NCBI GenBank assembly: GCA_910575265.1 | Contig: CAJTEA010000012.1 | Location: 22,066 to 86,065, forward strand | DNA: 64,000 nt | Origin: Oscillospiraceae bacterium | GTDB lineage: Bacteria > Bacillota > Clostridia > Oscillospirales > Oscillospiraceae | Direction of reading: 5' to 3' | Translations under genes and position numbers: made by a program | The notes under the pieces: generated by a model | What the model saw: only the letters and a program-made list of their open reading frames with translations | What the model was told of the DNA's origin: nothing | Databases searched by the model: none | Part shown: positions 8,041 through 17,489 of the stretch, piece after piece | Position numbering within the stretch: the first letter of the stretch is position 1 | How the letters are laid out: every line of letters begins with the position of its first letter

Positions 8041-9011
8041 AGCTTTTGCTGATTGACTACATTGACAGGCCTTCCGGCCAGATACGCTTTCACGTTGGAT
8101 ACCGCGCAGTCCATGATCCGCTGGCGGCTCTCCCTGGGGGCCCAGGAGATGTGGGGGGTGATGATGCAGTTTTTGGCATTCAGCAGGGGGTTGTCCGCCC
8201 GGATGGGCTCAGTGTAGACCACATCCAGACCGGCGGCCCCTATTTTGCCGGAGTTCAGGGCGTCGGCCACATCCTGCTCGTTGATAAGCTGGCCCCGCGC
8301 GTTGTTAATGAGGATGACCCCGTCCTTCATCCTGGCAATGGAGTCCTTGTTGATAAACCCGGTGTTTTCCGGGGTCAGGTTGCAGTGGAGGGTGATGACA
8401 TCGGACTGAGCCAGGAGGGTGTCCAGATCCACATACTCGGCAATCTCCCGGCCACTGTCGTTGGGGTAGATGTCATAGGCCAGCACCTTCATGCCCAAGG
8501 CTCTGGCAACGCGCCCCTCGGCCTGACCGATCCGGCCAAAGCCCACAACGCCCATGGTTTTGCCCTCCAGCTCGATGAGAGGGTAGTCCCAGTAGCACCA
8601 GTCGATGCAGTTGGCCCAGTTGCCAGCGTGGACGGAGGCGTCGTGGTGGCCGATGTGGTGGCACACCTCCAGCAGCAGGGCGATGGAGAACTGGCTCACC
8701 GATGCGGTGCCGTAGGTGGGGACATTGGTGACGGGGATGCCCTTTTCCGCGGCGTAGGCAAAGTCCACCACGTTGTAGCCGGTAGCCAGCAGGGAGATGA
8801 ACCTCATGCCAGGGCAGGAGTCAATCACCCTTTTGGTAATGGGGGTTTTGTTGGTGAATACCACCTCCGCGTCTCCGATGCGGGCGATGGCCTCCTCCTC
8901 ATCGGTAAGGCTGGTTCGGTCATAGACTGTCAGCTCCCCCAGCCTGCCCAGCTCCTCCCAGCTCAGGTCGCCGGGATTCTCTGTATAACCGTCCAACACT
9001 ACAATTTTCAT
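8037..9011 (-). CDS. D-2-hydroxyacid dehydrogenase (glyoxylate/hydroxypyruvate reductase type)
   Basis: NAD(P)H-dependent reductase of a 2-oxo acid to the D-2-hydroxy acid. The 324-residue protein has the Rossmann signature [11 protein letters not shown] and the catalytic Arg (INNARGQL), Glu (DVVYTEP) and His (ITPHISW) of the family. Overall it resembles HprA/glycerate dehydrogenase proteins. It overlaps LeuD upstream and glycerate kinase downstream by 4 nt each. Followed by glycerate kinase, the natural guess is hydroxypyruvate to D-glycerate, but glyoxylate or pyruvate reduction is equally compatible with the sequence. Confidence 0.9.
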   Translation of the reverse strand: MKIVVLDGYTENPGDLSWEELGRLGELTVYDRTSLTDEEEAIARIGDAEVVFTNKTPITKRVIDSCPGMRFISLLATGYNVVDFAYAAEKGIPVTNVPTYGTASVSQFSIALLLEVCHHIGHHDASVHAGNWANCIDWCYWDYPLIELEGKTMGVVGFGRIGQAEGRVARALGMKVLAYDIYPNDSGREIAEYVDLDTLLAQSDVITLHCNLTPENTGFINKDSIARMKDGVILINNARGQLINEQDVADALNSGKIGAAGLDVVYTEPIRADNPLLNAKNCIITPHISWAPRESRQRIMDCAVSNVKAYLAGRPVNVVNQQKL

Positions 9012-9505
9012 GGCAAGACCTCCTCCTTTTTCTTTGCCAGATAGGCCAAAAGGCCGCCAGCATCCATCATGTCCTGCAGGAAGGGAGGGAATCCTCCCGC
9101 CTGATACGTCCGACCCTGGGTTAGATTTCGGATTTTGCCGGAGGCCAGATTAATTTCCAGCTTGTCCCCCGCCCGTATTTCAGAGGCCGCCTCCTGACAT
9201 TCTAAAATAGGCAATCCAATGTTGATGGCGTTCCGGTAAAAAATGCGGGCGAAGGATGCGGCTATCACGCAGCTTATGCCGCTGCTCAGGATTGCGATAG
9301 GAGCATGCTCCCGGGATGAGCCGCAGCCAAAATTTTCACCCGCCACAATGAAATCCCCGGGTTGAACCCGCGCGACAAACTCGCGGTCCAGGTCCTCCAT
9401 GCAGTGCGCAGCCAAGTCCTCGCGTTTTGACAGAGACAGATAACGGGCTGGGAGGATAACATCCGTATCCACATTATCCCGGTACTTAAATACAGTTCCA
9501 CCCAT
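9008..9505 (-). CDS. LeuD-type small subunit of an aconitase-family hydratase
   Basis: The swivelling small subunit of the isopropylmalate isomerase/homoaconitase/dimethylmaleate hydratase group. The 165 residues include [16 protein letters not shown] and [14 protein letters not shown], the hallmark loops that close over the substrate. The ATG at 9505 has GGAGGTG upstream; a longer frame to 9532 lacks this. It follows the large subunit by 4 nt. There are no leuA/leuB neighbours, and the lyase and isomerase partners point to a catabolic role rather than leucine synthesis, as in DmdB of nicotinate fermentation. Confidence 0.88.
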   Translation of the reverse strand: MGGTVFKYRDNVDTDVILPARYLSLSKREDLAAHCMEDLDREFVARVQPGDFIVAGENFGCGSSREHAPIAILSSGISCVIAASFARIFYRNAINIGLPILECQEAASEIRAGDKLEINLASGKIRNLTQGRTYQAGGFPPFLQDMMDAGGLLAYLAKKKEEVLP

Positions 9506-9509
9506 TGTA

Positions 9510-10769
9510 TCACACCTCCTCTGGAGAAACAACTGTGCCGGCTACAGCACAGGCGGCCGCCACCGCGGGACTTGCCAGATAGATTTCAGAATCCCTGGCC
9601 CCCATACGTCCCACAAAATTACGGTTGGTGGTGGAAACGCAGCGCTCATGGTCTGACAGAACGCCTACGTGTCCCCCGTTGCAGGGACCGCAGGTGGGCA
9701 TACTGACTGTAGCACCCGCTTGGATAAATAGCTCCAGCAGCCCCTCGGCTATTGCCTGAAGATAGATTTCCTGGGTGGCGGGGATGATAACGCACCGCAC
9801 ATGCTCCGAAATTTTTCGGCCCTTCAAAATCCGGGCGGCCATGCGCAGGTCAGAGATGCGTCCGTTGGTGCAGCAGCCAATCACAACCTGATCCACCCGC
9901 AGCCCGCGGAAGTGCTCAACCGGTTTTACGTTGGAAGGAAGAAACGGCGCGGCCAGCACCGGACGCAGCTGAGAGAGGTTGATATCAATGGTGCATACAT
10001 AGCTGGCGTCCGTGTCGGCCTCTACCGGGACAAAGGGGCGGCTGACCCGGCCGGACAAATAGTCCAGCGTGTTCTGATCTACTGGGAAGATCGCGTTTTT
10101 TGCCCCTGCTTCAATAGCCATGTTGCAGATGGTAAAGCGGTCATCCATGGGGATACCGGCAATGGCCTCTCCGGTAAACTCAATGCTTTTATAGCGGGCC
10201 CCATCCACCCCGATCATTCCGATCAGGGATAAAATCAGGTCTTTTCCTCCAACATATTCCGAAAACCGGCCAGTCAGGTTAACCAGGATGGCCGCCGGAA
10301 CCTTGAACCAGTTCTTGCCGGCGTACATACCGGCAGCCATATCTGTAGAGCCGACACCCGTAGAGAAGGCCCCCAGCGCGCCGTATGTACAGGTATGAGA
10401 ATCGGCGCCGATAATCAGCTCACCCGGAGCCACAAAGCCCTGCTCCGGCAGCAGAGCATGCTCAATTCCCATGCGCCCGCCGTCATAAAAGTGGGAAATT
10501 CCCATTTGCTGGGCAAACTGCCGCGCCAGCGCGCAGTTTTGGGCCGACCGGATGTCCTTGTTCGGGGCAAAGTGGTCCATCACCAGAACAATTTTGTTCG
10601 GATCAAACACCCTCTTCAGCCCATATTTCTCCATCTCATGAATGGCAATGGGGGCAGTTACGTCGCTCCCCATCACCAGATCCAGCGCCCCATAGACCAG
10701 ATCCCCGGCCTGTACCTCCTGCCTGCCGCAGTGCCGCGCAAAGATTTTCTGTGTCATTGTCATTCCCAC
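9510..10769 (-). CDS. LeuC-type large subunit of an aconitase-family hydratase (4Fe-4S)
   Basis: Catalytic subunit that hydrates a C=C bond in a dicarboxylate using a 4Fe-4S cluster. The 419 residues show [20 protein letters not shown] and the cluster cysteines in [12 protein letters not shown] and [11 protein letters not shown]. The length and the compact form match the anaerobe LeuC/homoaconitase branch that includes dimethylmaleate hydratase DmdA. The GTG at 10769 is preceded by AGGAG at 9 nt; an ATG six nt further in is possible. The substrate cannot be read from sequence; citraconate, dimethylmaleate and cis-aconitate are candidates. Confidence 0.9.
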   Translation of the reverse strand: MGMTMTQKIFARHCGRQEVQAGDLVYGALDLVMGSDVTAPIAIHEMEKYGLKRVFDPNKIVLVMDHFAPNKDIRSAQNCALARQFAQQMGISHFYDGGRMGIEHALLPEQGFVAPGELIIGADSHTCTYGALGAFSTGVGSTDMAAGMYAGKNWFKVPAAILVNLTGRFSEYVGGKDLILSLIGMIGVDGARYKSIEFTGEAIAGIPMDDRFTICNMAIEAGAKNAIFPVDQNTLDYLSGRVSRPFVPVEADTDASYVCTIDINLSQLRPVLAAPFLPSNVKPVEHFRGLRVDQVVIGCCTNGRISDLRMAARILKGRKISEHVRCVIIPATQEIYLQAIAEGLLELFIQAGATVSMPTCGPCNGGHVGVLSDHERCVSTTNRNFVGRMGARDSEIYLASPAVAAACAVAGTVVSPEEV

Positions 10770-10794
10770 AGAAATTAACTCCTTTCCAGGAACC

Positions 10795-11700
10795 TCAGTT
10801 CTGCTTCATATTTTCCTTGTATTCATCCACGCGGTAGCTTGCCTCCATGGCGGTCAGCGCGTCCATGCCCACAATGGCGTTATACTCGCTGAAGGTGGTC
10901 ATTATTCCGGTATCTTCCTTGGTCTTGCGGTTGGCCTTCAGCTCGGCCAACATGCTCCGCATCGCCCGGGCGGCGGTAAACACCGTGCCCACCGGGTAAA
11001 TGACGACGCTGAATCCCAAAGCCTGAATTTCATCGGCGGACATCACAGGAGTTTTGCCGAACTCCACCTGATTGGCAAATTTATATACGCCGGGAATGGA
11101 CCCTACAATCCTCATTTCATCCGCATTTCTCAACGCGTCCGCATAAATGATGTCGGCGCCCGCATCCCGGTAGGCCTCCAGGCGCCGGACTACCTCATCC
11201 ATATTGTGGGTGGCCCGGCAATCTGTGCGGGCGATAATCAGCATGTCATCCCTGGCCTCTACCGCGGCCCGGATTTTTTCTACGTGCTCTTCCATGGAAA
11301 TTACCGCCTTCTTTTCCATGTGACCGCAGCGTTTTGGAAATACCTGGTCCTCCAGATGGACGGCGGCCATGCCAGCCCGCTCAAACTCCCGTACCGTCCG
11401 ATAGACGTTCAGCGGGTTGCCGTATCCAGTGTCAATGTCCCCCAGGAGCGGGATATTCAGTATACTGTTCATATTTGCGCATACGGACGCCATCTCGTTC
11501 ATAGTCATCAGGCCATAGTCGGGCTGACCCAGGATTGAGCCAGAGGCGCCAAAGCCTGTCATAAAGGCGGCTTCAAAGCCGGCCTGCTCAATCAGACGGG
11601 CGGACAGGCAGTCATAGCAGCCCGGCGCCATGATGATTTCAGGATTTTTCAGCCGCTCTCTCAGCACCTGAGCGCCCGATTGCTGTTGTGTATTTCTCAT
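10795..11700 (-). CDS. isocitrate lyase/PEP mutase-family lyase (dimethylmalate or methylisocitrate lyase type)
   Basis: Mg-dependent retro-aldol lyase that splits a 2-hydroxy dicarboxylate into a 2-oxo acid and a smaller carboxylate. The 301 residues have the PKRCGH loop with the catalytic Cys, the metal-binding GDIDTGYGN, and LIIARTDC. The loop form places it with 2-methylisocitrate and 2,3-dimethylmalate lyases rather than PEP mutase. It sits between the hydratase and the PrpF-type isomerase, so it probably cleaves the hydration product. The released oxo acid (pyruvate, glyoxylate or another) depends on the unknown substrate. Confidence 0.9.
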   Translation of the reverse strand: MRNTQQQSGAQVLRERLKNPEIIMAPGCYDCLSARLIEQAGFEAAFMTGFGASGSILGQPDYGLMTMNEMASVCANMNSILNIPLLGDIDTGYGNPLNVYRTVREFERAGMAAVHLEDQVFPKRCGHMEKKAVISMEEHVEKIRAAVEARDDMLIIARTDCRATHNMDEVVRRLEAYRDAGADIIYADALRNADEMRIVGSIPGVYKFANQVEFGKTPVMSADEIQALGFSVVIYPVGTVFTAARAMRSMLAELKANRKTKEDTGIMTTFSEYNAIVGMDALTAMEASYRVDEYKENMKQN

Positions 11701-11711
11701 ACAATCACTTC

Positions 11712-12866
11712 CTAAATATTTGATTTTAAAATGGCGCGGGGTACATATACATACCCCTCCATGATCCGGCGGGCAGTTCGCCCAAAGACGGCCCGGGTAA
11801 TTTTTCCGTCCTGAACCGTGGTGTCACATTCGATTATGCCCCCCGGATGCCCAATGCGTACCAGCCCGCTGTCCCGCCTGCCCCGCAGGTCATAGAGCAG
11901 GGTCCCAGGCGTAACGGCGGCGCATCCGGTACATACCGTGGCGGTGCCTGAGTAAGTCTTATGCATGATCTGCATGAACATATCCCGGGCCACAAAGTCA
12001 ATCTCCTCCGGGATCACTGGCGTGCCGTCGATATGGCTGCGGTATGGCTGAGGCGGCGCTACGAACGCTACCATGGGGACGGCGCGGACCCGTTCCCGGG
12101 CGGTTGCCCGGTCGGCAATCCCCATCCTTTCCGCCGCAATGCAGCGGATATTTTCCAGCAATTCCAGCAGCTCCGGCCTGGAATCCACCTGGGCGGGCGC
12201 CTCCGTTCCGGTAAGCCCCAGGTCAGCGGCCCGCACAAAAACCATGGGGCTGGCCGCGTCTACCATGGACACGGTAAGCGGGCCGAATCCCTCCACGTGA
12301 ATTGTATCAACCGGGTTTCCCGTAGGAAGCAGGGCGCCGGTTTTGGCCCCCACCGTCCCCGCCAGGTTTAAACCAATTCGGGCGCCAGTACCCGGCACGC
12401 CGTGAATTTTGTAATCTCCCAGCACTTTCGGCTTTCCGTCGATTACCGGGACCTCCGCTTGAAACACACTGTCCGTGTTGGTGTTGTAGATCCGCACCAC
12501 GGTAACCGGCTCCTCTGCCCTCACAAGGCCCTGGGTGATGGCAAAGGGACCCACGGCGGAGGAAATATTGCCGCAGTTGCTGGAATAATCCACAAAGGGC
12601 GTGCGGATGTCCACCTGCCCAAAGGTGTAGTCCACATCGGCATCAGGACGGCTGGACCGGGCAATAATGGCCAGCTTGCTGGTCAGCGGATCAGCCCCAC
12701 CCAGCCCGTCAATCTGCCGGTTATCCGGACTGCCGAATATGGACAGAATGACCCGGTCCCGCGCCTGAGGATCCGTCGGCAAATCGTTCTCCAGCAAAAA
12801 AACCGCCTTGCTGGTCCCGCCCCGCATAATAACACAGGGGATGTGCTCCATTTCCGGGTTGTACAT
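11712..12866 (-). CDS. PrpF-family isomerase (methylitaconate/aconitate delta-isomerase type)
   Basis: Cofactor-free isomerase that moves a double bond in unsaturated di- or tricarboxylates by proton transfer. The 384 residues begin HIPCVIMRGGTSKAVFL and include DYSSNCGNISSAVGPFAI, which carries the catalytic Cys of PrpF and 3-methylitaconate isomerase (Mii). Next to a LeuCD-type hydratase and an ICL-type lyase it reproduces the last three steps of nicotinate fermentation (Mii-DmdAB-Dml), but no methyleneglutarate mutase is present in the window. Confidence 0.9.
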   Translation of the reverse strand: MYNPEMEHIPCVIMRGGTSKAVFLLENDLPTDPQARDRVILSIFGSPDNRQIDGLGGADPLTSKLAIIARSSRPDADVDYTFGQVDIRTPFVDYSSNCGNISSAVGPFAITQGLVRAEEPVTVVRIYNTNTDSVFQAEVPVIDGKPKVLGDYKIHGVPGTGARIGLNLAGTVGAKTGALLPTGNPVDTIHVEGFGPLTVSMVDAASPMVFVRAADLGLTGTEAPAQVDSRPELLELLENIRCIAAERMGIADRATARERVRAVPMVAFVAPPQPYRSHIDGTPVIPEEIDFVARDMFMQIMHKTYSGTATVCTGCAAVTPGTLLYDLRGRRDSGLVRIGHPGGIIECDTTVQDGKITRAVFGRTARRIMEGYVYVPRAILKSNI

Positions 12867-12888
12867 TGATCCATCCCTCCAAATCCAT

Positions 12889-14190
12889 CTAATTTTTCAC
12901 AATAGAAACCGCATGCTCAGGCAGGAACGTAACGATCTGTGGGAAAGCCATGAATATAATCAGTATGGCAATCGCCAGCGCGAGATAGCTCCACAGATGG
13001 CGGTTGCATACGCTCTCTATTCCAACCTTGCGCAATCCCGCAGCCACATAAAGATTGAGGCCGACTGGAGGGGTGCAAAGTCCGATTCCCAAATTAATAA
13101 TCATAATGACGCCAAAGGCTACATTGCTGATCTGATATGTGGCAAGGCAGGGCGCAAACAATGGGGCTAAAATCATAACGGCAGGAACCGTATCCATAAT
13201 ACAGCCTACAATCAGCAGAAGGATTGTGACCAGCACCCAGAAAGCAACCTTATTACCCGCAACCGAAATAATAAATCGGGCCAGATTAGAGGTTACATTT
13301 TCACGCGTCAGCACATAGGCAAACGCAGTGGCGGCGCACACAATAAACATAATTTGGCAGCTGGTTTTCACGGAACCCTTTAGGATATCACGGATGGTGC
13401 TAAAATCCAGCTCATGGTAGATAAATTTCCCTACAATCAGGCCATAAACAATAGCAACTGCCGCCGACTCTGTAGGAGTAAAAATCCCTCCATAGATACC
13501 GCCCAGAATAATGACCGGCATCAGCAGCGCCCATATGGCATCCCAAAACGTCAGCCACAAATTCTTCAGGCTGAACTTGTGGATTACAATTTCACCGCGG
13601 TGCTTTGTGCCATAAATGACAGAGTAGACCGCCATCCCCAGCGCCAGCATAATGCCGGGGATAATGCCTCCCAAAAATACGTCTGTAACAGAAATCCCAA
13701 TTGCCATACCGTAGATCACCATGGGGATACTGGGGGGAATGATAATTCCCAAAAAGCCTGCCGCGGCAACCGTGGCCAGGGAAAACCGTTCGTCGTATCC
13801 TTCCTTAATCATAATCGGGACGATAATCGCCCCGATTGCCGCAACTGTAGCGGCAGAGGACCCAGAGATAGCGCCAAAAAAAGCGGAGGCAATAAAGGCC
13901 GCAATGGCTAGGCCGCCGGGCAGCCAGCCTAAAATCGCGTTAAACAAATTGACCAGCCGCTTTGCAACGCCGCCCTTTTCCAGCAAGCCGCCCGCAATCA
14001 TAAAAAACGGAATTGCCATCAGGCTATAGGAGTCCGCTGCTGTAAAAAACTTTTGCGCTACCACCATCACAGGGATGTTGGTAAAACCGAATAAATAGAT
14101 AAAAGAAGAAAAGGTGAGCGAAACCGCCACAGGGACGCCCATCAGCAGCAGAAAGATAAAACTCGCAAATAGAACAAAATAGACGCTCAT
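12889..14190 (-). CDS. dctM: TRAP transporter large permease (DctM)
   Basis: The ion-coupled transport subunit of a TRAP system. The 433-residue protein is strongly hydrophobic with about a dozen membrane segments, starting SVYFVLFASFIFLLLMGVPV, and has the DctM motifs GGLLEKGGVAKRLVNL and PPSIPMVIYGM. It overlaps dctQ by 4 nt and is followed directly by the metabolic genes, so the system probably imports their substrate. Confidence 0.95.
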   Translation of the reverse strand: MSVYFVLFASFIFLLLMGVPVAVSLTFSSFIYLFGFTNIPVMVVAQKFFTAADSYSLMAIPFFMIAGGLLEKGGVAKRLVNLFNAILGWLPGGLAIAAFIASAFFGAISGSSAATVAAIGAIIVPIMIKEGYDERFSLATVAAAGFLGIIIPPSIPMVIYGMAIGISVTDVFLGGIIPGIMLALGMAVYSVIYGTKHRGEIVIHKFSLKNLWLTFWDAIWALLMPVIILGGIYGGIFTPTESAAVAIVYGLIVGKFIYHELDFSTIRDILKGSVKTSCQIMFIVCAATAFAYVLTRENVTSNLARFIISVAGNKVAFWVLVTILLLIVGCIMDTVPAVMILAPLFAPCLATYQISNVAFGVIMIINLGIGLCTPPVGLNLYVAAGLRKVGIESVCNRHLWSYLALAIAILIIFMAFPQIVTFLPEHAVSIVKN

Positions 14191-14717
14191 TGCTCCACGC
14201 GCTCCTCTCCGTCCCAGCTCTGAATACCGGTATATTCCGCAACCATGTTAGATATCTGCGCAACAGTCGCCAAAATAAACCCGATGAAAATAACGCTGTA
14301 AATGACAATCATCGGGATATGCATCGCCGGAGAAGACTGATTGCCGTTCATAGTCTTGGCTACAAACAGGTAACAGGCATAATCAATAGCCAGATATGCG
14401 ACCAACGTTATAACATCAGAGAAGATATGGGCCGCTTTTTGCAGACTTTTAGGAAGCATATTGATAAATAGATCTACCCCAAGATGCACATGGTCCCGTA
14501 CCGCCACTGGCATCGCGATAAAGATTCCTGTAATCATCAGATAGCGGGAGGCCTCCTCGCTCCAAAGAATCGGTTCGTGGAGAACGTAACGATAAACCAC
14601 TGTAGTGAGCACAAAGATACACATAAAAACAAATGCAACGGAAGCAATTGCGGTTTCAACACGATCCGCATACTGGCCAATTTTTAAAATAACGTTTCCT
14701 TTGGGGGATTTATCCAT
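14187..14717 (-). CDS. dctQ: TRAP transporter small permease (DctQ)
   Basis: The four-helix membrane subunit that docks onto DctM. The 176 residues contain four hydrophobic stretches and the typical WSEEASRYLMITGIFIAMPV motif after the second helix. The ATG follows TAGGAGG at a good distance. Its stop overlaps the start of dctM. Confidence 0.93.
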   Translation of the reverse strand: MDKSPKGNVILKIGQYADRVETAIASVAFVFMCIFVLTTVVYRYVLHEPILWSEEASRYLMITGIFIAMPVAVRDHVHLGVDLFINMLPKSLQKAAHIFSDVITLVAYLAIDYACYLFVAKTMNGNQSSPAMHIPMIVIYSVIFIGFILATVAQISNMVAEYTGIQSWDGEERVEQ

Positions 14718-14753
14718 AGCAACCTCCTATTTTAACGCGATTTGTATCAAAAT

Positions 14754-14780
14754 GGCCTTGGGTGAGAATCCACCCAAAGC
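14754..14780. promoter_or_regulatory. intercistronic hairpin between dctP and dctQ
   Basis: GGCCTTGGGTG and CACCCAAAGCC pair with one mismatch around a 6-nt loop. Such a hairpin after the binding-protein gene could protect its mRNA or reduce read-through so that DctP exceeds the permease. Confidence 0.45.
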
Positions 14781-14794
14781 CATAAGCCATTGGG

Positions 14795-15763
14795 TTAGAG
14801 ATTCGAAATTACATCATTGATCGCATCAATATCAGCCCGCGCTACCTTTCCCCCTACAAAAGCGGGCCAGACCTGCTCTTTCATGATCTTCTGGCACTCC
14901 GCAATCTGCTCGTCGGTAAAGTAGATTACTTCAGTACCCTCCGCCTTAAACGCGTCCAAAGACTCGGCTTCCATCTGGTCAATCAGCTCATACTCCACGG
15001 ACGAGGCCGCCTCAGCCGCCTCATACATCAGCTTTTGATAGTCCTCAGGGAGAGTATCGTAGGTGCTCTTGCTCATAATGACCGGAATAGGGCTATAAAT
15101 CATGTTTGCAATTGTGAAATTCTTCGCAATGGTATGGATACTTGCCGTATAAATGGTAACGGGGGGATTGGAAGTGCCATCTACCGTTCCGTTCTGGATG
15201 GACGTAAACACCTCGCTCCAAGCCATGGGTACAGGATTGATTCCCAAGGCTGTCATAGTAGCCATAAAAATGTCGTTTTCCATCACGCGAATGGTCAGGC
15301 CGGAAAAATCAGAGATTTCTTTCACCGGGCGCTTGCTTTGGATAATGTCAAACATGCCGGCCTCCCAAAAGGTCAGGCCAACCATATCCAGCGACTCTAA
15401 TTCGGAGAGCTTTTGTTTTGCCCAATCGCTGTGCAATACCTGGCGAGCCTGCTCCTTACTGGTAAACAGATAGGGAAGGTCAAACAAGGCAAAATCGTTG
15501 GTAAAGTTTGAGAGTGTAGCGGTGGCGCCAATGCCGATATCAACTGTTCCCATAGAGCAGCCTTCTTGCAGATCCCGTTCATTGCCGAGCTGTGAGTTGG
15601 GATAAACTTCAATACGCAAATCCCCGCCAGTTGCTTGCGCAAGATACTTGTCCATATACAGAAGAGATTGGTGGTAGGGGTGATTTTCAGCCAGTACATG
15701 ACCGGCCTTCAGAACATAGGTAGCGTCAACCAGCGGATGTCTACAATCTTTCAGTATTCCCAT
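14795..15763 (-). CDS. dctP: TRAP transporter substrate-binding protein (DctP), 5' end missing
   Basis: The frame encodes a DctP/SBP family 7 protein from YVLKAGHVLAENHPYHQSLL onward, with DLRIEVYPNSQLGNERDLQE, the carboxylate-binding Arg region (GLTIRVMEN) and NPPVTIYTAS. The family normally begins with a signal peptide, usually a lipobox, and about 45 residues before this point. Here the frame instead starts with MGILKDCRHPLVD, which is unrelated and has no signal. It overlaps the divergent regulator gene by 129 nt. As it stands the protein would stay in the cytoplasm, so import would fail. I read this as a deletion or an assembly join. Confidence 0.85.
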   Translation of the reverse strand: MGILKDCRHPLVDATYVLKAGHVLAENHPYHQSLLYMDKYLAQATGGDLRIEVYPNSQLGNERDLQEGCSMGTVDIGIGATATLSNFTNDFALFDLPYLFTSKEQARQVLHSDWAKQKLSELESLDMVGLTFWEAGMFDIIQSKRPVKEISDFSGLTIRVMENDIFMATMTALGINPVPMAWSEVFTSIQNGTVDGTSNPPVTIYTASIHTIAKNFTIANMIYSPIPVIMSKSTYDTLPEDYQKLMYEAAEAASSVEYELIDQMEAESLDAFKAEGTEVIYFTDEQIAECQKIMKEQVWPAFVGGKVARADIDAINDVISNL

Positions 15764-17062
15764 CAGGGAATTCTATTTACCGACGGACAGGGCTGTATCT
15801 CCATCTGCAATGATTCTGCCGGAAAAATGCTGAAAATGAACTGTAATCAGGTGATAGGCCGGCATATTTCACAGTTTTTTTCTTCCGAGGCGCTCAATAC
15901 GGTCTTCCAGAGCCACGAGATTATCAACCACCTGATGTGCAGCTTCGGTGGCGAACAGTACATCGCGTCGATCATCCCGATCCTTTCCAAGGAGGAGCTC
16001 AGCAATGTTATGATCAGTCTGGACAATGTCCGGACCATTCAAAAACAAGAGCAGCACATCCGCAGCGCTCTGGCCCAGAAGGGTTTTGTAGCCAAGCACC
16101 ACTTTGAGGACTACGAGAGCCGGAATCTCGCCTTTCACACTCTGGTCTCCACCGCAAAAAAATTTGCCAAAAGTACAGACTGCGTTATCATCCTGGGGGA
16201 AACCGGCACCGGAAAGGAGGTCTTCGCCCAATCCATTCACAACTACAGCGCCCGGGCCAACAATCCCTTTGTGGCGGTAAACTGTTCCGCCATCAGCGAA
16301 ACACTGCTGGAAAGCGAGCTGTTCGGCTACGATGAGGGGGCCTTTACCGGCGCAAAGAAGGGTGGAAAGCAGGGATACTTTGAGGTGGCGCACAAGGGGA
16401 CCATCTTTTTGGACGAAATTGGGGAACTGAGCCTCCCGCTGCAAAGCAAGCTGCTGCGCGTGATTCAGGAGCGGCAGCTTATCCACGTTGGAGGCAGCAA
16501 GGTGATTAACTTTGATGTGAGGATTATTGCCGCAACCAACCGCAACCTTTGGGAATTAGTCCAGCAGCAGAAATTCCGGGAGGACCTCTACTACCGGCTG
16601 GCCGTACTGGAGCTGGAAATCCCCCCTCTTCGCCAGCGGCAGGAGGACATTCGCCCCCTTTTCCTCTCCTTTGTTACCCACCGGGACAGCCCCCTGTCCA
16701 CGCAGCTGGAGACGCGAAAGAGCCAGCTCGCCGCTGTCTTACGCTCCTACCACTGGCCTGGCAATGTGCGGGAATTGGAGAACTTCGCAAAAACCGTCAT
16801 GACAATGCGGGATCCCGCAGACTCAATTGATGCCTTTTTAGAATTGATTCAGGGTGAAATACAGCGCCGAAAAAAACGCAGCGGGCAACTGCGTCATGAC
16901 CAACCATTTTCAGACGAGGAAACCGTTTCTATTCCGTCTGCTGAACGGATAAAAATTCAGGAAGCACTCATTCAGACAGGCGGAAATTACACCAAAGCAG
17001 CCGCCGTTTTGGGAATTAGCCGGGTGACTCTATGGCGAAAATTAAAAGCAATGAACAAATGA
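15635..17062 (+). CDS. sigma-54-dependent transcriptional activator, N-terminus missing
   Basis: Recognisable sequence begins near 15740 with a PAS-like segment (IFQYSHQGILFTDGQG). The AAA+ domain follows with Walker A GETGTGKE, the sigma-54 contact loop GAFTGA and Walker B TIFLDEIGEL, then a Fis-type helix-turn-helix at the end (NYTKAAAVLGISRVTLWRKL). Full-length homologues carry an N-terminal sensor (often PrpR_N) of some 200 residues that is absent. The first 30 or so residues overlap dctP on the other strand and look like a junction artefact; no ribosome binding site precedes a start. Intact, it would be the divergent activator of the TRAP/hydratase operon. Confidence 0.85.
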   Translation: MRKILVHIQKRLVVGVIFSQYMTGLQNIGSVNQRMSTIFQYSHQGILFTDGQGCISICNDSAGKMLKMNCNQVIGRHISQFFSSEALNTVFQSHEIINHLMCSFGGEQYIASIIPILSKEELSNVMISLDNVRTIQKQEQHIRSALAQKGFVAKHHFEDYESRNLAFHTLVSTAKKFAKSTDCVIILGETGTGKEVFAQSIHNYSARANNPFVAVNCSAISETLLESELFGYDEGAFTGAKKGGKQGYFEVAHKGTIFLDEIGELSLPLQSKLLRVIQERQLIHVGGSKVINFDVRIIAATNRNLWELVQQQKFREDLYYRLAVLELEIPPLRQRQEDIRPLFLSFVTHRDSPLSTQLETRKSQLAAVLRSYHWPGNVRELENFAKTVMTMRDPADSIDAFLELIQGEIQRRKKRSGQLRHDQPFSDEETVSIPSAERIKIQEALIQTGGNYTKAAAVLGISRVTLWRKLKAMNK

Positions 17063-17103
17063 CCTCAGCGGGCTTTTGCCGCCGGTCTACCAAATGACTA
17101 CCA

Positions 17104-17150
17104 AAACGCCTCCAATCCATTGCGAAGCAAGGAGTGGAGGCGTTTCCAGT
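17104..17150 (+). terminator. terminator after the sigma-54 activator
   Basis: AAACGCCTCCA pairs with TGGAGGCGTTT, with an inner TTGC-GAA-GCAA hairpin, followed shortly by a TTTTT tract. It lies 41 nt after the activator stop. Confidence 0.65.
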
Positions 17151-17178
17151 TTTTGGGGCATCTACCAGATGCCCGCCA

Positions 17179-17330
17179 ATTTAACTTTTTAATAGAGCCA
17201 TGCCCAAGCAGGGTGTGACCTCTATGTTTAGGTTTTGGGAAAACTTCGGCTTTATCCAAGGGTTGCTGACGGCCTACTCTATTCCCTATGAGTTGGTGAC
17301 ACCTGGTAAGTGGAAGAAAGCGTTCCAGTT
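17179..17330 (+). pseudogene. phage RuvC-like Holliday junction resolvase remnant
   Basis: MPKQGVTSMFRFWENFGFIQ followed by GLLTAYSIPYELVTPGKWKK matches the central part of small RuvC-like resolvases found in phages and integrative elements. Both ends, including the catalytic N-terminus, are missing; after about 17330 the frame becomes unrelated and stops at 17395-17397. Confidence 0.6.
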
Positions 17331-17406
17331 TACGGCTGTTTTCTCTGTCTGTCAATCTGGGTATGGGGGCACGATTGAGAAGATTTTGAATCAGTGAGGC
17401 TCCCCC

Positions 17407-17478
17407 AAGGCGCTGATCGAAGCCAGCCAGGGCAAACCTGTAATTAAACAAATCGAGCAGAAGCAGATTGCTGTATAA
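17407..17478 (+). pseudogene. short unidentified protein tail
   Basis: Twenty-three in-frame codons (KALIEASQGKPVIKQIEQKQ...) end at a TAA at 17476-17478. It reads like a real C-terminus, probably of a phage or plasmid gene, but is too short to identify. Confidence 0.3.
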
Positions 17479-17489
17479 AGTAATAATGC

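Noticed and set aside
9286..9513. A short minus-strand frame overlapping the LeuD-type gene start
   Set aside because: Out of frame with the conserved LeuD motifs and without family similarity.
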